From: Alphaproteobacteria bacterium
GTDB lineage: Bacteria > Pseudomonadota > Alphaproteobacteria > UBA7887
Reading direction: 5' to 3'
Assembly: GCA_030739735.1 (NCBI GenBank)
Contig: JASLYQ010000025.1
Location: 1-38,419 of the forward strand
Length of the DNA: 38,419 nt
In this document: positions 8,910 through 17,416 of the stretch, one piece after another
Layout of the letters: each line of letters opens with the position of its first letter
How positions within the stretch are numbered: position 1 is the first letter of the stretch
The notes under the pieces: generated by a model
What the model was told of the DNA's origin: nothing
The model's database searches: none
The model's input: the letters and a program-made list of their open reading frames with translations, nothing else
Translations under genes and position numbers: made by a program

Positions 8910-9418
8910 GCTGCGCTCCCCGCCAGCGCCGCGGCCCAACGCCCGCCGGTGCTAGTAGCATGGTGGGCGTGACAGATGGCCACGGCGAGCGCGTCCGCAG
9001 CGTCGGCGCTGCCTGGCTCGCAGCCCGGCAACAAATGACGGACCATTAGCTGCATCTGCTCTTTGCTGGCACGGCCACTACCAACCACAGCCTTTTTCAC
9101 TTGTGAGTTGTTGTATTCGGCGACCGCAAGCCCGGCCCGCGCCGGGGCCAACATGACGACGCCACGGGCCAGCCCAAGCTTGAGCGCCGAGCCCGGATTG
9201 CAGTTGACGAAAGTCTCCTCGATGGCGGCGGAATCCGGCGCCCAGCTCGCAATCACCTCGGCCAAGGCCACGTCGAGGGCGGCGAGACGGCGCGCGAGAT
9301 CATCGTCCGCCTTGGTGCGCGCCGTGCCATTGGCAACATGGGAGAGATGCGCGCCATCGCTCTCCACTACGCCCCAGCCGGTAGCGTTGAGCCCGGGATC
9401 AAGCCCCATCAGTCTCAT
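8906..9418 (-). CDS. ruvC: Holliday junction resolvase RuvC
   Basis: Dimeric, magnesium-dependent endonuclease that resolves Holliday junctions. The RNase H-like fold carries the expected acidic residues: Asp in MGLDPGLNATGWGV, Glu in AAIEETFVN, and the C-terminal pair in SADAADALAVAICHAHH. I start at the ATG at 9418 (MRLMGLDPGL), the common family start; a GTG two codons upstream at 9424 is possible. The product is 170 residues, and the gene begins 12 bases after yebC. Confidence 0.96.
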   Translation of the reverse strand: MRLMGLDPGLNATGWGVVESDGAHLSHVANGTARTKADDDLARRLAALDVALAEVIASWAPDSAAIEETFVNCNPGSALKLGLARGVVMLAPARAGLAVAEYNNSQVKKAVVGSGRASKEQMQLMVRHLLPGCEPGSADAADALAVAICHAHHATSTGGRWAAALAGSAA

Positions 9419-9430
9419 CGCCACCCGGCC

Positions 9431-10186
9431 TCAGCCACGCGCGCTGACCCACTGCATGATGTCGTCGGAAATATCGAAATTGGCCGCCACCGATTGTACG
9501 TCGTCATTGTCCTCGAGGGCATCGATAAGCTTGAACAACGTCTCGGCCTGGTTTTCATCGATGCTGACCGTGCTTACCGGCAGCCACTCCAGCGCCACAC
9601 CGTTGGGTTCGCCGAACTCGGCCGCAAGCGCGTCCCGCACATCGTGCAAGGCCCCAACCTCGCAGGTGATCTGATGGCCGTTGTCGTCGCTATTAACATT
9701 CTCCGCGCCGGCCTCCACCGCTGTCTCAAACATGTCGTCCACATCGGCCACGTCCGCTGCGTAGCGGACAACACCCACATGGTTGAACATGAAGTTGACG
9801 CTGCCGCTCTCGCCAAGATTTCCAGCGTGCCGCGTAAACGAGGCGCGCACCTCAGCCGCAGTGCGGTTACGGTTGTCGGTCAAGGCCTCAACGATCACCG
9901 CGACTCCGCCGGGGCCAAAGCCCTCATAGCGCATTTCGTCATAGACCGTGTCGTCGTCGCCGGCGGCGCCTTTCTTGACCGCACGCTCGATATTGTCCTT
10001 GGGCATATTAGCCGAGCGCGCGGCAGCGATGGCGGTGCGCAGGCGTGGGTTCATATCCGGATCCGCCACACCCTGTTTGGCAGCAACCGTAATCTCGCGC
10101 GCCAGCTTGGCGAATATCTTGGCACGCTTGGCGTCCTGCGCGCCCTTCCGATACATGATGTTCTTGAATTGCGAATGGCCGGCCAT
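9431..10186 (-). CDS. yebC: YebC/PmpR family protein (translation factor or transcriptional regulator)
   Basis: The 251-residue protein starts with the family signature [20 protein letters not shown] and continues through the three-domain YebC fold ([56 protein letters not shown]). YebC proteins were long listed as DNA-binding regulators. More recent work links the family to translation of difficult, for example proline-rich, sequences. Upstream of ruvC is its usual place. An AGAGG segment precedes the ATG. Confidence 0.95.
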   Translation of the reverse strand: MAGHSQFKNIMYRKGAQDAKRAKIFAKLAREITVAAKQGVADPDMNPRLRTAIAAARSANMPKDNIERAVKKGAAGDDDTVYDEMRYEGFGPGGVAVIVEALTDNRNRTAAEVRASFTRHAGNLGESGSVNFMFNHVGVVRYAADVADVDDMFETAVEAGAENVNSDDNGHQITCEVGALHDVRDALAAEFGEPNGVALEWLPVSTVSIDENQAETLFKLIDALEDNDDVQSVAANFDISDDIMQWVSARG

Positions 10187-10290
10187 CTTGTTCAGACCTC
10201 TTCAGGCTCGCGCGTCGCCGACCAGACTTTGGTGCCGCGCTGCCGTCATCGAATTTCCTGCATGCTGCCCATCAGCTCTTGCCAACATAC

Positions 10291-10319
10291 CAGATATTGG
10301 GGTTTACGAAAGCTTTCAA
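10291..10319 (-). promoter_or_regulatory. Possible promoter of the yebC-ruvCAB operon
   Basis: In the 189-base gap upstream of yebC, the minus strand has TTGAAA, 17 bases, TATCTG. The -35 is good and the -10 is weak. It would give a leader of about 100 bases. A promoter is expected here because the gap is one of the largest in the left block. Confidence 0.35.
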
Positions 10320-10353
10320 GCAGCCTATTCCCCTCGCCTAACAGAGCTTTGTG

Positions 10354-10368
10354 GCGACAATTTGTCGC
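10354..10368. repeat. 15-base palindrome after the ymdB stop
   Basis: The sequence GCGACAA-T-TTGTCGC is a perfect 7+7 palindrome with one central base. It starts 7 bases beyond the ymdB stop and lies about 35 bases upstream of the possible yebC promoter. The short spacer makes an RNA terminator unlikely and suits a dimeric repressor or activator site. The palindrome is seen directly; any protein binding is inferred. Confidence 0.5.
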
Positions 10369-10375
10369 GTCACTC

Positions 10376-11197
10376 TCAGCCTGGCCGCCGTTCTTTCAAC
10401 CGGGCACCGAGGATGACGGGCTCTATGCTGCGGGCGAGCCCGGAGCGAGGCTCGGTCTCCACGAGGACGGCACAAAGCGTAGCCGCGCCGTTTGAGGGGC
10501 CGATGCGCCCGACGGGCATCTTGCTGCGGAACTTCTGCACCCACATGCCCTTGTCCGAGCCAATTACCGAATCGTAGTCACCGCACATGCCCGCGTCACT
10601 CTGGTAGGCGGTGCCGCCAGGCAATATCTGGCCGTCTGCGGTGGGTACATGGCTGTGGGAGCCAACCACGAGGCTGGCGCGACCGTCGAGAAAATGGGCG
10701 ACCGCTTGTTTCTCGCTGGTAGCCTCGGCATGCATATCGACAATGGCGGCATCAATGTTCTCCCCCAGGACATGCTTGGCGAACACTGCCTCGAGAGTCG
10801 CGAACGGGTCGTCGAGGGGGTCCATGAATAGTCGCCCCATGACATTGACCACGAGCACTTTTCCCCTATGCGGGCTCTCGTATTCGTATACGCCCATGCC
10901 ATTGCCCGGCGTCGAGGCAGGCGGAAAATTTATCGGACGCAGCAGGCGTGGCTCACGCACCAGCACCGTTGCCACCTCGCGCTGGTCCCAAACATGGTTG
11001 CCCGTGGTGATCACATCGACGCTGAGATCGAAAAGGGTTTCAGCGATGGCACCGGTAATACCGAAGCCGCCGGCGGCGTTTTCGCCGTTGACAACGACAA
11101 AATCGAGCTCAAGGTCACGGCGCAAGTCGGGCAGATATTTGCTCAGCGCGGCGCGCCCGGCGCTGCCTACCACATCGCCACAGAACAGAATATTCAT
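10376..11197 (-). CDS. YmdB-type metallophosphoesterase (TIGR00282 family)
   Basis: Two-metal phosphoesterase related to Bacillus YmdB, which hydrolyses cyclic nucleotides; the substrate here is unknown. The 273-residue protein has the metal-binding motifs CGDVVGSAGR, VNGENAAGGFG, TTGNHVWDQRE, VDMHAEATSEK and VGSHSHVPTADGQ in family order. Its ATG overlaps the stop of the cyclo-ligase gene (ATGA), so the two are translationally coupled. The pairing of 5-FCL, this phosphoesterase and yebC is common in alphaproteobacteria. Family assignment is firm. Confidence 0.93.
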   Translation of the reverse strand: MNILFCGDVVGSAGRAALSKYLPDLRRDLELDFVVVNGENAAGGFGITGAIAETLFDLSVDVITTGNHVWDQREVATVLVREPRLLRPINFPPASTPGNGMGVYEYESPHRGKVLVVNVMGRLFMDPLDDPFATLEAVFAKHVLGENIDAAIVDMHAEATSEKQAVAHFLDGRASLVVGSHSHVPTADGQILPGGTAYQSDAGMCGDYDSVIGSDKGMWVQKFRSKMPVGRIGPSNGAATLCAVLVETEPRSGLARSIEPVILGARLKERRPG

Positions 11198-11772
11198 GCC
11201 GCCCTCGCGAAGCGCGTCGCGCCGTTTTCGGTGACGAGCCAGTCGAGCGGGCAGTCATGGGTGCCGCGCGGCAGCCGCCCGCAGCGCTGGAAGTTGAAGG
11301 CGAGGCCGACACCGAGCGCGTCGCCGAGCACGGCCAGAGTGCGGTCGTAGAAGCCGCCGCCATAACCCAACCGATAGCCATCGTCATCGACGGCGAGCAG
11401 GGGCACGAGCAAGCAATCGGGGCGCTGTTCTGGCTTGTTCGAGGCCGGCTCACGAGTATCGAACGGGCCTGACACAAGCACATCGCACGGTGTCCAAGCA
11501 CGAAACCGCAAAGGCGCCCCCACTTCTGTCACCGGCAGGCATAAGGCATGACCGCAAGCATGCAGGGCGGTCAGAAGCGGACGCGGATCGATTTCATCGG
11601 GAAACGGCCAATAGCCGGAGACCACCGCATCCGGAGCGAGCGGGATCGCGTCAAGAAACGCCGCCGCCAGCGGCGCACCGGCATCGTGTGCGCGGTGCTG
11701 GCGTTCGTCCCGGCACACCTGGCGCAGGCGTGCCTTCTCTTTAACAAGACGATCAGGTGGACGGGACCGCAT
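11194..11772 (-). CDS. 5-formyltetrahydrofolate cyclo-ligase
   Basis: Converts 5-formyl-THF to 5,10-methenyl-THF with ATP, returning stored folate to the one-carbon pool. The product of about 192 residues has an N-terminal basic helix (LVKEKARLRQVCRDERQ), the substrate loop (VSGYWPFPDEIDPRPLL), and the C-terminal signature LLVPLLAVDDDGYRLGYGGG followed by FYDR. The frame is open upstream to 11925, but that part overlaps the probable 6S RNA and has no family similarity. I therefore use the ATG at 11772. The ribosome-binding site is weak, so the start is less certain than the product. Confidence 0.92.
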   Translation of the reverse strand: MRSRPPDRLVKEKARLRQVCRDERQHRAHDAGAPLAAAFLDAIPLAPDAVVSGYWPFPDEIDPRPLLTALHACGHALCLPVTEVGAPLRFRAWTPCDVLVSGPFDTREPASNKPEQRPDCLLVPLLAVDDDGYRLGYGGGFYDRTLAVLGDALGVGLAFNFQRCGRLPRGTHDCPLDWLVTENGATRFARAA

Positions 11773-11776
11773 CGAC

Positions 11777-11928
11777 CGTTGGCGTTCTAGTACCACTGGC
11801 GCCTGCATGTGCAGGTGGGCGCCGTGTGCCGACGGCACACCGCCGGTAGGGACAGCTCCCGAGTGGAACACTGTTGGCCCAGGGACATAATCGCCTGTGA
11901 CGTATCGCGCAGTACCCGCCCGCAAACG
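11777..11928 (-). ncRNA. ssrS: Probable 6S RNA
   Basis: 6S RNA mimics an open promoter and sequesters sigma70 RNA polymerase. In many proteobacteria it is transcribed between zapA and the 5-FCL gene, exactly this position and strand. The interval of about 152 bases can close end to end (GGCG/CGCC plus CGTT/AACG, with a bulge). It contains a 7-bp hairpin (GTGTGCC-GTC-GGCACAC, near 11826-11842) and a second one (CCTGCA-CA-TGCAGG, 11803-11816). A less paired middle part around GTCCCTGGGCCAACAG would be the bubble. Synteny and foldability support the call. The ends are estimates, and no covariance-model score was available. Confidence 0.7.
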
Positions 11929-11931
11929 AAT

Positions 11932-12264
11932 CTAAGAGTTCTCAAGGCGCGAAGCAATGGCATCAAGCCGCACCGTCATCGCTTCAAACGTCGCCGTCGC
12001 ACTTTGCCGCTCTACCGCACTACCGCCGCCAAGCTCCTCGATCTTAGCATAGGCGTCGGATAGCTCGTCGGCCACCAAGAGCCCCCCCATCAGCATAAGA
12101 TGGGTATCGGTAATCTGGCTGGTGTCGCCGCCGGTCTCGATCAGATTGCGCACCACCGCGTCGAGGTAGGTGCCGAGCTGACGGATGTGGTCTTCCTCAC
12201 CATCCTCGCAGCTGATCGGATAGGTGCGACCGTTGATCTGTACGCGAACCTTGCCCATGCCCAT
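11932..12264 (-). CDS. zapA: Cell division protein ZapA
   Basis: Small cytoplasmic protein that cross-links and stabilises FtsZ filaments in the Z ring. The 110-residue product has the N-terminal beta-hairpin (VRVQINGRTYPISCEDGEED), the globular ZapA helix (IRQLGTYLDAVVRNLIETGG), the long second helix (THLMLMGGLLVADELSDAYA) and a C-terminal coiled coil. It precedes the 6S RNA locus, which is the standard arrangement. It follows the coiled-coil gene by 12 bases. Confidence 0.94.
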   Translation of the reverse strand: MGMGKVRVQINGRTYPISCEDGEEDHIRQLGTYLDAVVRNLIETGGDTSQITDTHLMLMGGLLVADELSDAYAKIEELGGGSAVERQSATATFEAMTVRLDAIASRLENS

Positions 12265-12276
12265 ACCCCATTATGC

Positions 12277-12543
12277 TCAATCACCTATCAGAATACGCAC
12301 GCGCTCGATGGTGCCGTCGAGCCGGGTCGATGCCTGATCGGCGGCGAGCCGCAATGCCTCGCATTGCGCACGCATGTCAGCCAGCTCACCCGCTAGGCGA
12401 TCGCGCTCGGCACGAGCCTCCGCGAGCTCGGCGCTGAGATGAGGCCCGGTCGCTGCCGAGGGTGCGTCCGTCCGGGCGACCGTCGCCTCCAGTCGGTCTA
12501 CCGCCGATTCGAAGCGTTGCCGCGCCTCGTCAAATGATGCCAT
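12277..12543 (-). CDS. DUF4164-like coiled-coil protein
   Basis: A short, acidic, almost fully helical protein of 88 residues with an evident coiled coil (FDEARQRFESAVDRLEATVA; LAEARAERDRLAGELADMRA). Proteins of this size and type are often encoded just before zapA in alphaproteobacteria, which suggests a link to division, but no function is established. The ATG at 12543 has GGGGG upstream at about 11 bases; a GTG at 12567 would add eight residues. It is the first gene of the leftward operon. The family name rests on context and composition. Confidence 0.75.
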   Translation of the reverse strand: MASFDEARQRFESAVDRLEATVARTDAPSAATGPHLSAELAEARAERDRLAGELADMRAQCEALRLAADQASTRLDGTIERVRILIGD

Positions 12544-12595
12544 GACTTCGTTGCCCCCAGCGGTCACCTAAAGAACCGCCATGCTATCGCCCGCT

Positions 12596-12625
12596 AGGAT
12601 ATCCAGCGGTGCGCGCCAGCGTCAA
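12596..12625 (-). promoter_or_regulatory. Predicted promoter of the zapA operon
   Basis: The minus strand reads TTGACG, 18 bases, TATCCT, about 50 bases before the first gene of the leftward operon. Four of six bases match the -10 consensus and five of six the -35. It faces away from the tkt promoter, forming a divergent control region. Confidence 0.5.
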
Positions 12626-12658
12626 CCAAAGCGCACAATGGGGCCCGCCTGTGATCGG

Positions 12659-12687
12659 TTGACGGGGCCTGCATTGGCGGTCATGTT
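12659..12687 (+). promoter_or_regulatory. Possible promoter of the tkt-gap-pgk operon
   Basis: The plus strand reads TTGACG, 17 bases, CATGTT. The -35 is strong and the -10 is weak, as expected for a promoter that may need an activator. It would give a leader of about 100 bases before the tkt GTG. Activity is inferred. Confidence 0.4.
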
Positions 12688-12697
12688 GCGCTCGGTT

Positions 12698-12775
12698 GGG
12701 GTTGCTACTGAGCAGCCCCACCAATGCCAAGTTCATCACCCGGGCCGCGCCTCGCGGCTGTTTCCGAAGACTCGG
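12698..12775 (+). promoter_or_regulatory. Structured leader of tkt: three tandem hairpins
   Basis: Three stem-loops follow each other between the predicted promoter and the tkt start. They are GGGGTTGCT-ACTG-AGCAGCCCC (12698-12719, one G-U pair), GCCGCG-CCT-CGCGGC (12744-12758) and CCGA-AGAC-TCGG (12764-12775). A three-codon open frame, ATGGAGCTGTAG (12778-12789), lies just before the GTG. Its GGAG may simply serve as the ribosome-binding site. None has a T-run. The structures are visible; a regulatory role is inferred. Confidence 0.4.
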
Positions 12776-12792
12776 CCATGGAGCTGTAGCAC

Positions 12793-14796
12793 GTGTTTTC
12801 CGCGGTTTCCCCCGGTGTCGCTGCGGACGCCACCCTGCCCGATCACGTCAGCCTCGCCAACGCGCTACGCGTTCTCGCCATGGACGCGGTGCAGGCGGCC
12901 AAGTCCGGCCATCCCGGCATGCCGATGGGCATGGCCGACGTGGCGACGGTGCTGGTGCGTCAGTTTCTCACTTTCGACGCCGCGTCGCCGGACTGGCCCA
13001 ACCGCGACCGCCTGGTGCTATCGGCGGGCCATGGTTCCATGTTGCTCTACGGTCTGCTGCACCTCACGGGCTATGCGGACATGCCGATCGAGCAGCTGCG
13101 TGATTTCCGCCAGCTCGGCAGCCATACGGCGGGGCACCCGGAATACGGTGCCGCCGGCGGTATCGAGACCACCACCGGGCCACTCGGCCAAGGCATCGCC
13201 AACGCGGTAGGCATGGCCATCGCTGAACGTATGTTGGCGGCGCGCTTTGGCGACGATCTAGTGTCGCACAATACATATGTGATTGTCGGCGACGGCTGCC
13301 TGATGGAAGGCATTAGCCACGAGGCGGCATCACTGGCGGGACATTTGCGCCTGTCGCGATTGGTGGTGCTGTTCGATGACAATCACGTCTCCATCGACGG
13401 GCCGACCGAACTCACGGTGTCGGACGATCAGGCGGCGCGCTTCCGCGCGCTGGGCTGGCAAGTCAATTCGTGCGACGGTCATGATCCCGATTCGATCGCT
13501 GCTGCCTTGACCTGCACCCAGAATGCAGACCGACCAGTATTAATTGCCTGCCGCACCACCATCGGCTACGGCTCACCAGCCAAGGCGGGGACCTCAGCAA
13601 CCCACGGTGCGCCCCTCGGCGAGGACGAGGTGGCAGCGACACGCGCAGCGCTCGGCTGGGCCGAGCCGCCTTTCGAAATCCCAGAGGCTATTCAGAACGC
13701 CTGGCGCGAGGCGGGCCGGCGCGGCACCACGGAACGCCAAGCCTGGGAGGCGCGGCTTGCCGCATCGCCGCAGCGCGCGACCTTTGAAGCAGCACTAGCG
13801 GGTCACCTCGGCAACCTTGATGGCACTGTAGAGGCATATAAACGCGAAGTCTCGGCGGAAGCGCCCAAGGTGGCTACGCGAAAAGCCTCGCAGGACACCC
13901 TGGACCGCATCAACCCGATGCTGCCGATCACCGTCGGTGGCTCCGCCGATCTGACCGGCTCGAACAACACACGCAGCACAGACCAGATGCCGATCACGGC
14001 CGACGATTTCAGCGGGCGCTATCTCTTCTATGGCGTTCGCGAACACGCCATGGCAGCAGTGATGAACGGCATCGCCCTGCACAAGGGTTTCATTCCCTAT
14101 GCCGGCACTTTCCTAGTGTTTAGCGATTATTCACGCCCGGCCATCCGTTTAGCCGCTTTGATGGGTCTGCGGGTCATCCACGTGCTGACACACGACTCTA
14201 TCGGCCTTGGCGAGGATGGCCCAACACACCAGCCGGTGGAGCATCTGGCGGCCCTGCGGGCGATCCCCAATCTCGCCGTCTTCCGCCCGGCAGATGCGGT
14301 GGAGACGGCGGAGTGCTGGCAGCTCGCATTACAACGCACAGATGGCCCCTCCGCGCTGGTGCTGACGCGCCAGGGGTTACCGACCCTGCGCACCGCGCAT
14401 TACTGCGACAACCTCTGTACTGCTGGCGCCTATGAGATGGCGGCCGCGGACGGAGAGGCGCGCGCGAGCATTCTCGCCTCTGGCTCCGAGGTCTCTCTGG
14501 CACTGGCAGCGCGCGAGATGCTACAGGCCGATGGCGTGCCCGTGCGCGTGGTCTCCTTGCCCTGCTGGGAGCTGCTCGCGGCACAGCCGGCCGAGCAGCG
14601 CGAGGCCATCCTCGGTAGCGCGCCGCGGATCGCCGTGGAAGCGGCACTACCCATGGGCTGGGCGCGCTGGGGCGTGGACGAAGACAAGATGATTGCCATG
14701 CGCAGCTTTGGCGCGTCGGCACCGGCGGCGGACCTATTCCGCCATTTCACCATTACCGCGGAAGCCGTGGCCGATGCGGTCAAGGTCGCACTTTAG
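12793..14796 (+). CDS. tkt: Transketolase
   Basis: Thiamine-diphosphate enzyme that moves two-carbon units between sugar phosphates in the pentose phosphate and Calvin cycles. The 667-residue protein has the N-terminal substrate loop ([20 protein letters not shown]), the ThDP-binding stretch ([20 protein letters not shown]), the central pyrimidine domain ([40 protein letters not shown]) and the C-terminal domain. The start is a GTG, the only suitable codon before the conserved N-terminus ([20 protein letters not shown]). It heads an operon with gap (18 bases on) and pgk. Confidence 0.97.
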   Translation: MFSAVSPGVAADATLPDHVSLANALRVLAMDAVQAAKSGHPGMPMGMADVATVLVRQFLTFDAASPDWPNRDRLVLSAGHGSMLLYGLLHLTGYADMPIEQLRDFRQLGSHTAGHPEYGAAGGIETTTGPLGQGIANAVGMAIAERMLAARFGDDLVSHNTYVIVGDGCLMEGISHEAASLAGHLRLSRLVVLFDDNHVSIDGPTELTVSDDQAARFRALGWQVNSCDGHDPDSIAAALTCTQNADRPVLIACRTTIGYGSPAKAGTSATHGAPLGEDEVAATRAALGWAEPPFEIPEAIQNAWREAGRRGTTERQAWEARLAASPQRATFEAALAGHLGNLDGTVEAYKREVSAEAPKVATRKASQDTLDRINPMLPITVGGSADLTGSNNTRSTDQMPITADDFSGRYLFYGVREHAMAAVMNGIALHKGFIPYAGTFLVFSDYSRPAIRLAALMGLRVIHVLTHDSIGLGEDGPTHQPVEHLAALRAIPNLAVFRPADAVETAECWQLALQRTDGPSALVLTRQGLPTLRTAHYCDNLCTAGAYEMAAADGEARASILASGSEVSLALAAREMLQADGVPVRVVSLPCWELLAAQPAEQREAILGSAPRIAVEAALPMGWARWGVDEDKMIAMRSFGASAPAADLFRHFTITAEAVADAVKVAL

Positions 14797-14814
14797 GAAG
14801 AGAGGGAGGTTAGG

Positions 14815-15819
14815 TTGACGGTTCGGGTTGCCATCAACGGGTTCGGCCGCATCGGCCGTCTGGTTCTGCGCGCCGCGGCTGAGGCCGGGCGCAACGACGT
14901 GCAAGTGATCGGCGTCAACGACCTAGGCTCGGTCGAGGCTAATGCGCACCTGCTGCGCTACGATTCCGTCCACGGCCGCTACCCCAAGGACGTCTCGGTG
15001 AACGGCGACAGCATCAATGTCGGAAGCGGGCCGATCAAAGTGACCGCCGAGCGCGATCCGGCCCAGCTGCCCTGGGGCGAGCTCGGCGTCGACGTGGTGC
15101 TCGAATGCACGGGTATCTTCACCAAGCGCGCCGATGCAGCGAAGCATATCGCGGCCGGTGCCCGCAAAGTACTAATCTCAGCTCCCTCGGGCGATGCCGA
15201 CCAGACGGTCGTCTACGGCGTCAACCATGACATGCTCAAGGCCGGCCACGAGGTCGTCTCGAACGCATCATGCACAACCAATTGCCTGGCGCCCGTGGCT
15301 AAGGTGATCAACGACGCTATCGGCATCGAACGTGGCTTCATGACTACCGTGCACGCCTATACCGGCGACCAACCGGTGCTCGATACCCTGCACAAGGACC
15401 TACACCGAGCGCGTGCCGCAGCGAGCTCTATGATCCCTACGTCAACGGGTGCCGCTCGGGCCGTCGGCCTGGTGCTGCCGGAGCTTGCTGGCAAGCTCGA
15501 CGGCACCGCCATCCGCGTACCAACGCCGAACGTCTCGCTCGTCGACCTCACCTTCACCGCCGCCCGCAACACCTCGGTCGAGGAGATCAACGGCACCATC
15601 AGCGCCGCTGCCGCGGGCCCGCTCTCGGGCGTCCTGGCGACCAACGACGAACCGCTGGTATCGATTGACTTCAACCACAGCCCGGCCAGCTCGACCTTCG
15701 ACCTCGGCCAGACCCAGGTCGTCGAGGGCCGCTTCATACGCGTGCTTTCATGGTACGACAACGAATGGGGCTTCTCCAACCGCATGAGCGACGTCGCGGC
15801 GCTGCTCGGCAACATGTGA
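14815..15819 (+). CDS. gap: Type I glyceraldehyde-3-phosphate dehydrogenase
   Basis: Oxidises glyceraldehyde 3-phosphate to 1,3-bisphosphoglycerate with NAD(P), reversibly. The 334-residue protein has the Rossmann motif [15 protein letters not shown], the catalytic Cys in [16 protein letters not shown], the active-site His region (VHAYTGDQ), and the phosphate-binding segment STGAARAVG. The final motif [15 protein letters not shown] is complete. It starts with TTG at 14815, preceded by a good AGAGGGAGG ribosome-binding site. The Asp in GVNDLGS after the second strand suggests NAD preference, but that is an inference. It lies between tkt and pgk. Confidence 0.97.
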   Translation: MTVRVAINGFGRIGRLVLRAAAEAGRNDVQVIGVNDLGSVEANAHLLRYDSVHGRYPKDVSVNGDSINVGSGPIKVTAERDPAQLPWGELGVDVVLECTGIFTKRADAAKHIAAGARKVLISAPSGDADQTVVYGVNHDMLKAGHEVVSNASCTTNCLAPVAKVINDAIGIERGFMTTVHAYTGDQPVLDTLHKDLHRARAAASSMIPTSTGAARAVGLVLPELAGKLDGTAIRVPTPNVSLVDLTFTAARNTSVEEINGTISAAAAGPLSGVLATNDEPLVSIDFNHSPASSTFDLGQTQVVEGRFIRVLSWYDNEWGFSNRMSDVAALLGNM

Positions 15820-15826
15820 GGCTGGC

Positions 15827-17026
15827 ATGCCGTCGCTGCCACTACTCAAGGACCTCGATGTCGGCGGCAGGAAGGTCTTGCTGCGGCTCGACCTCAACGT
15901 GCCAATGGATGACAAGCATAATGTTACCGATGACACGCGCATCCGGCGCGCCTTGCCGACTCTCAACGAGCTTTGCCAGCGCGGCGCACGCACGATCATC
16001 ATCTCCCATTTCGGCAGGCCCAAAGGCAAGGACGTGCCCGAGCTTTCGCTGGCCCATGTCGCCGGGCCGCTGACGGAAGCGCTGGGGCGCTACGTCGACG
16101 TTACCGCCGACTGCATCGGCAAGGGACCGGAGACTGTCGCAGACGCCCTCAAGCCGGGCGAGTTCCTGATGCTCGAGAACCTGCGCTTCCACCCAGGCGA
16201 AGAAGCCAACGACGCCGATTTTGGTGCGGCGCTCGCGGTGGTGGGCGACGTCTACGTCAACGATGCCTTCTCGGCCTCGCACCGCGCCCATGCCTCCATC
16301 GTCGGGTTGCCGCAATTGTTGCCGCACGCGGCCGGCCCGGCCCTGCAGAGCGAACTGATCGCGCTAGAGAGCACCTTGCGCAATCCGGAACGGCCCATGC
16401 TCGCCATCATCGGCGGCGCCAAGGTCTCGACCAAGCTCAAGCTGCTGGGCAATCTGATCAGCAATGTCGAGATGCTAGCCATCGGCGGCGCCATGGCCAA
16501 CACCTTTCGCTTGGCACAAGGCATCTCGGTCGGCACCTCGCGCGTGGAAGAGGACATGCTAGACACGGCGTTGGCGGTGCTCGGCAAGGCCTCGGAACAG
16601 GGCTGCAAGATCATCCTACCGATCGACGCGGTGGTCGCGAGTGAGCTGGCCAAAAGCATCGAGACCGAAGTGGTGACCATGGACGACATGCCCGAGGATA
16701 AGATGATCCTCGATATCGGTCCCGCCTCGGCGGACGCCATCGCCAATGCCATGGCGCGTTGCCGCACGGTGCTGTGGAACGGCCCACTCGGCGCCTTCGA
16801 GACCGCGCCTTTCGATACTGCAACGGTGCTCCTTGCGGGCACTACCGCGGCGCTCACCGAGGCGCGCAAGCTGGTCAGCGTCGCCGGCGGCGGCGACACA
16901 GTGGCGGCGCTCTCTCACGCACAGGTCGATGACAAGCTCACCTACGTCTCGACCGCGGGCGGCGCGTTCCTTGAATGGATCGAAGGCAAGACCCTGCCGG
17001 GCCTCGCCATTATGTACAAGGAATAG
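15827..17026 (+). CDS. pgk: Phosphoglycerate kinase
   Basis: Transfers phosphate between 1,3-bisphosphoglycerate and ADP. The 399-residue protein shows the N-domain substrate residues (VLLRLDLNVPMDD, ISHFGRPKGK, MLENLRFHPGEEANDADF) and the signature VYVNDAFSASHRAHASIVG. The nucleotide-binding C-domain follows (IIGGAKVSTKLKLLGNLI; VLWNGPLGAFETAPFDTATV; SVAGGGDTVAAL). It begins 7 bases after gap and completes the tkt-gap-pgk unit. Length and motifs are fully normal. Confidence 0.98.
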   Translation: MPSLPLLKDLDVGGRKVLLRLDLNVPMDDKHNVTDDTRIRRALPTLNELCQRGARTIIISHFGRPKGKDVPELSLAHVAGPLTEALGRYVDVTADCIGKGPETVADALKPGEFLMLENLRFHPGEEANDADFGAALAVVGDVYVNDAFSASHRAHASIVGLPQLLPHAAGPALQSELIALESTLRNPERPMLAIIGGAKVSTKLKLLGNLISNVEMLAIGGAMANTFRLAQGISVGTSRVEEDMLDTALAVLGKASEQGCKIILPIDAVVASELAKSIETEVVTMDDMPEDKMILDIGPASADAIANAMARCRTVLWNGPLGAFETAPFDTATVLLAGTTAALTEARKLVSVAGGGDTVAALSHAQVDDKLTYVSTAGGAFLEWIEGKTLPGLAIMYKE

Positions 17027-17039
17027 CGCGCTTGGGGCA

Positions 17040-17330
17040 GTGATCGTTCATGGCCCGGACGACCTTGCTGCCGCCCTGGAGGCAGGGCGGCAGACCCTGC
17101 GTACTGCGCCCTGGATGGCCGCAGCCTACGGCCCGCTAGTGCTCTACGAAATGACAACGGAGGCACGGGCGGCACAGGTCACGGTGGTACTCGATTGCGC
17201 CGACGATGCCGGCATCGCCATGGCAGCCCTTCGCGTGGGCTGGCGACACATCGCCTTTAGCGGCCGCGACGACCTACGCGCCAAGCTCGCCGACATTGCA
17301 GTCGAGCACGGTGCCACGCTGGTGGATTAG
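17040..17330 (+). CDS. Small conserved-type protein downstream of pgk, function unknown
   Basis: A 96-residue cytoplasmic protein starting at a GTG 13 bases after the pgk stop; no other start fits this frame after pgk. It opens VIVHGPDDLAAALEAGRQTL and has an alternating strand-helix pattern, with segments VTVVLDCADDAGIAMAALRV and IAFSGRDDLRAKLADIAVEH. In related bacteria, short proteins with a similar C-terminal half (a buried VLDC-A/G-D strand and AALR-G---I-F-G) lie next to the fructose-bisphosphate aldolase gene of this operon. I recall that resemblance but cannot test it here. No catalytic motif is evident. Confidence 0.65.
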   Translation: MIVHGPDDLAAALEAGRQTLRTAPWMAAAYGPLVLYEMTTEARAAQVTVVLDCADDAGIAMAALRVGWRHIAFSGRDDLRAKLADIAVEHGATLVD

Positions 17331-17416
17331 TCAAGGCGCCGTCGCGGCCCGGCATGCCGCGAGCCGTCTTGTCTATGCTGGCCTTCATGCTGCAAACACA
17401 GATAAAGGTGGCATGA

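Noticed and set aside
9338-10495. 385-codon plus-strand frame opposite yebC and ruvC
   Set aside because: It lies opposite two firmly identified genes, is antisense to conserved codons and has no recognisable domain.
11773-11925. N-terminal extension of the 5-formyl-THF cyclo-ligase by 51 residues
   Set aside because: The sequence folds as RNA, sits at the standard 6S position and has no family similarity. The family N-terminus begins near 11772.
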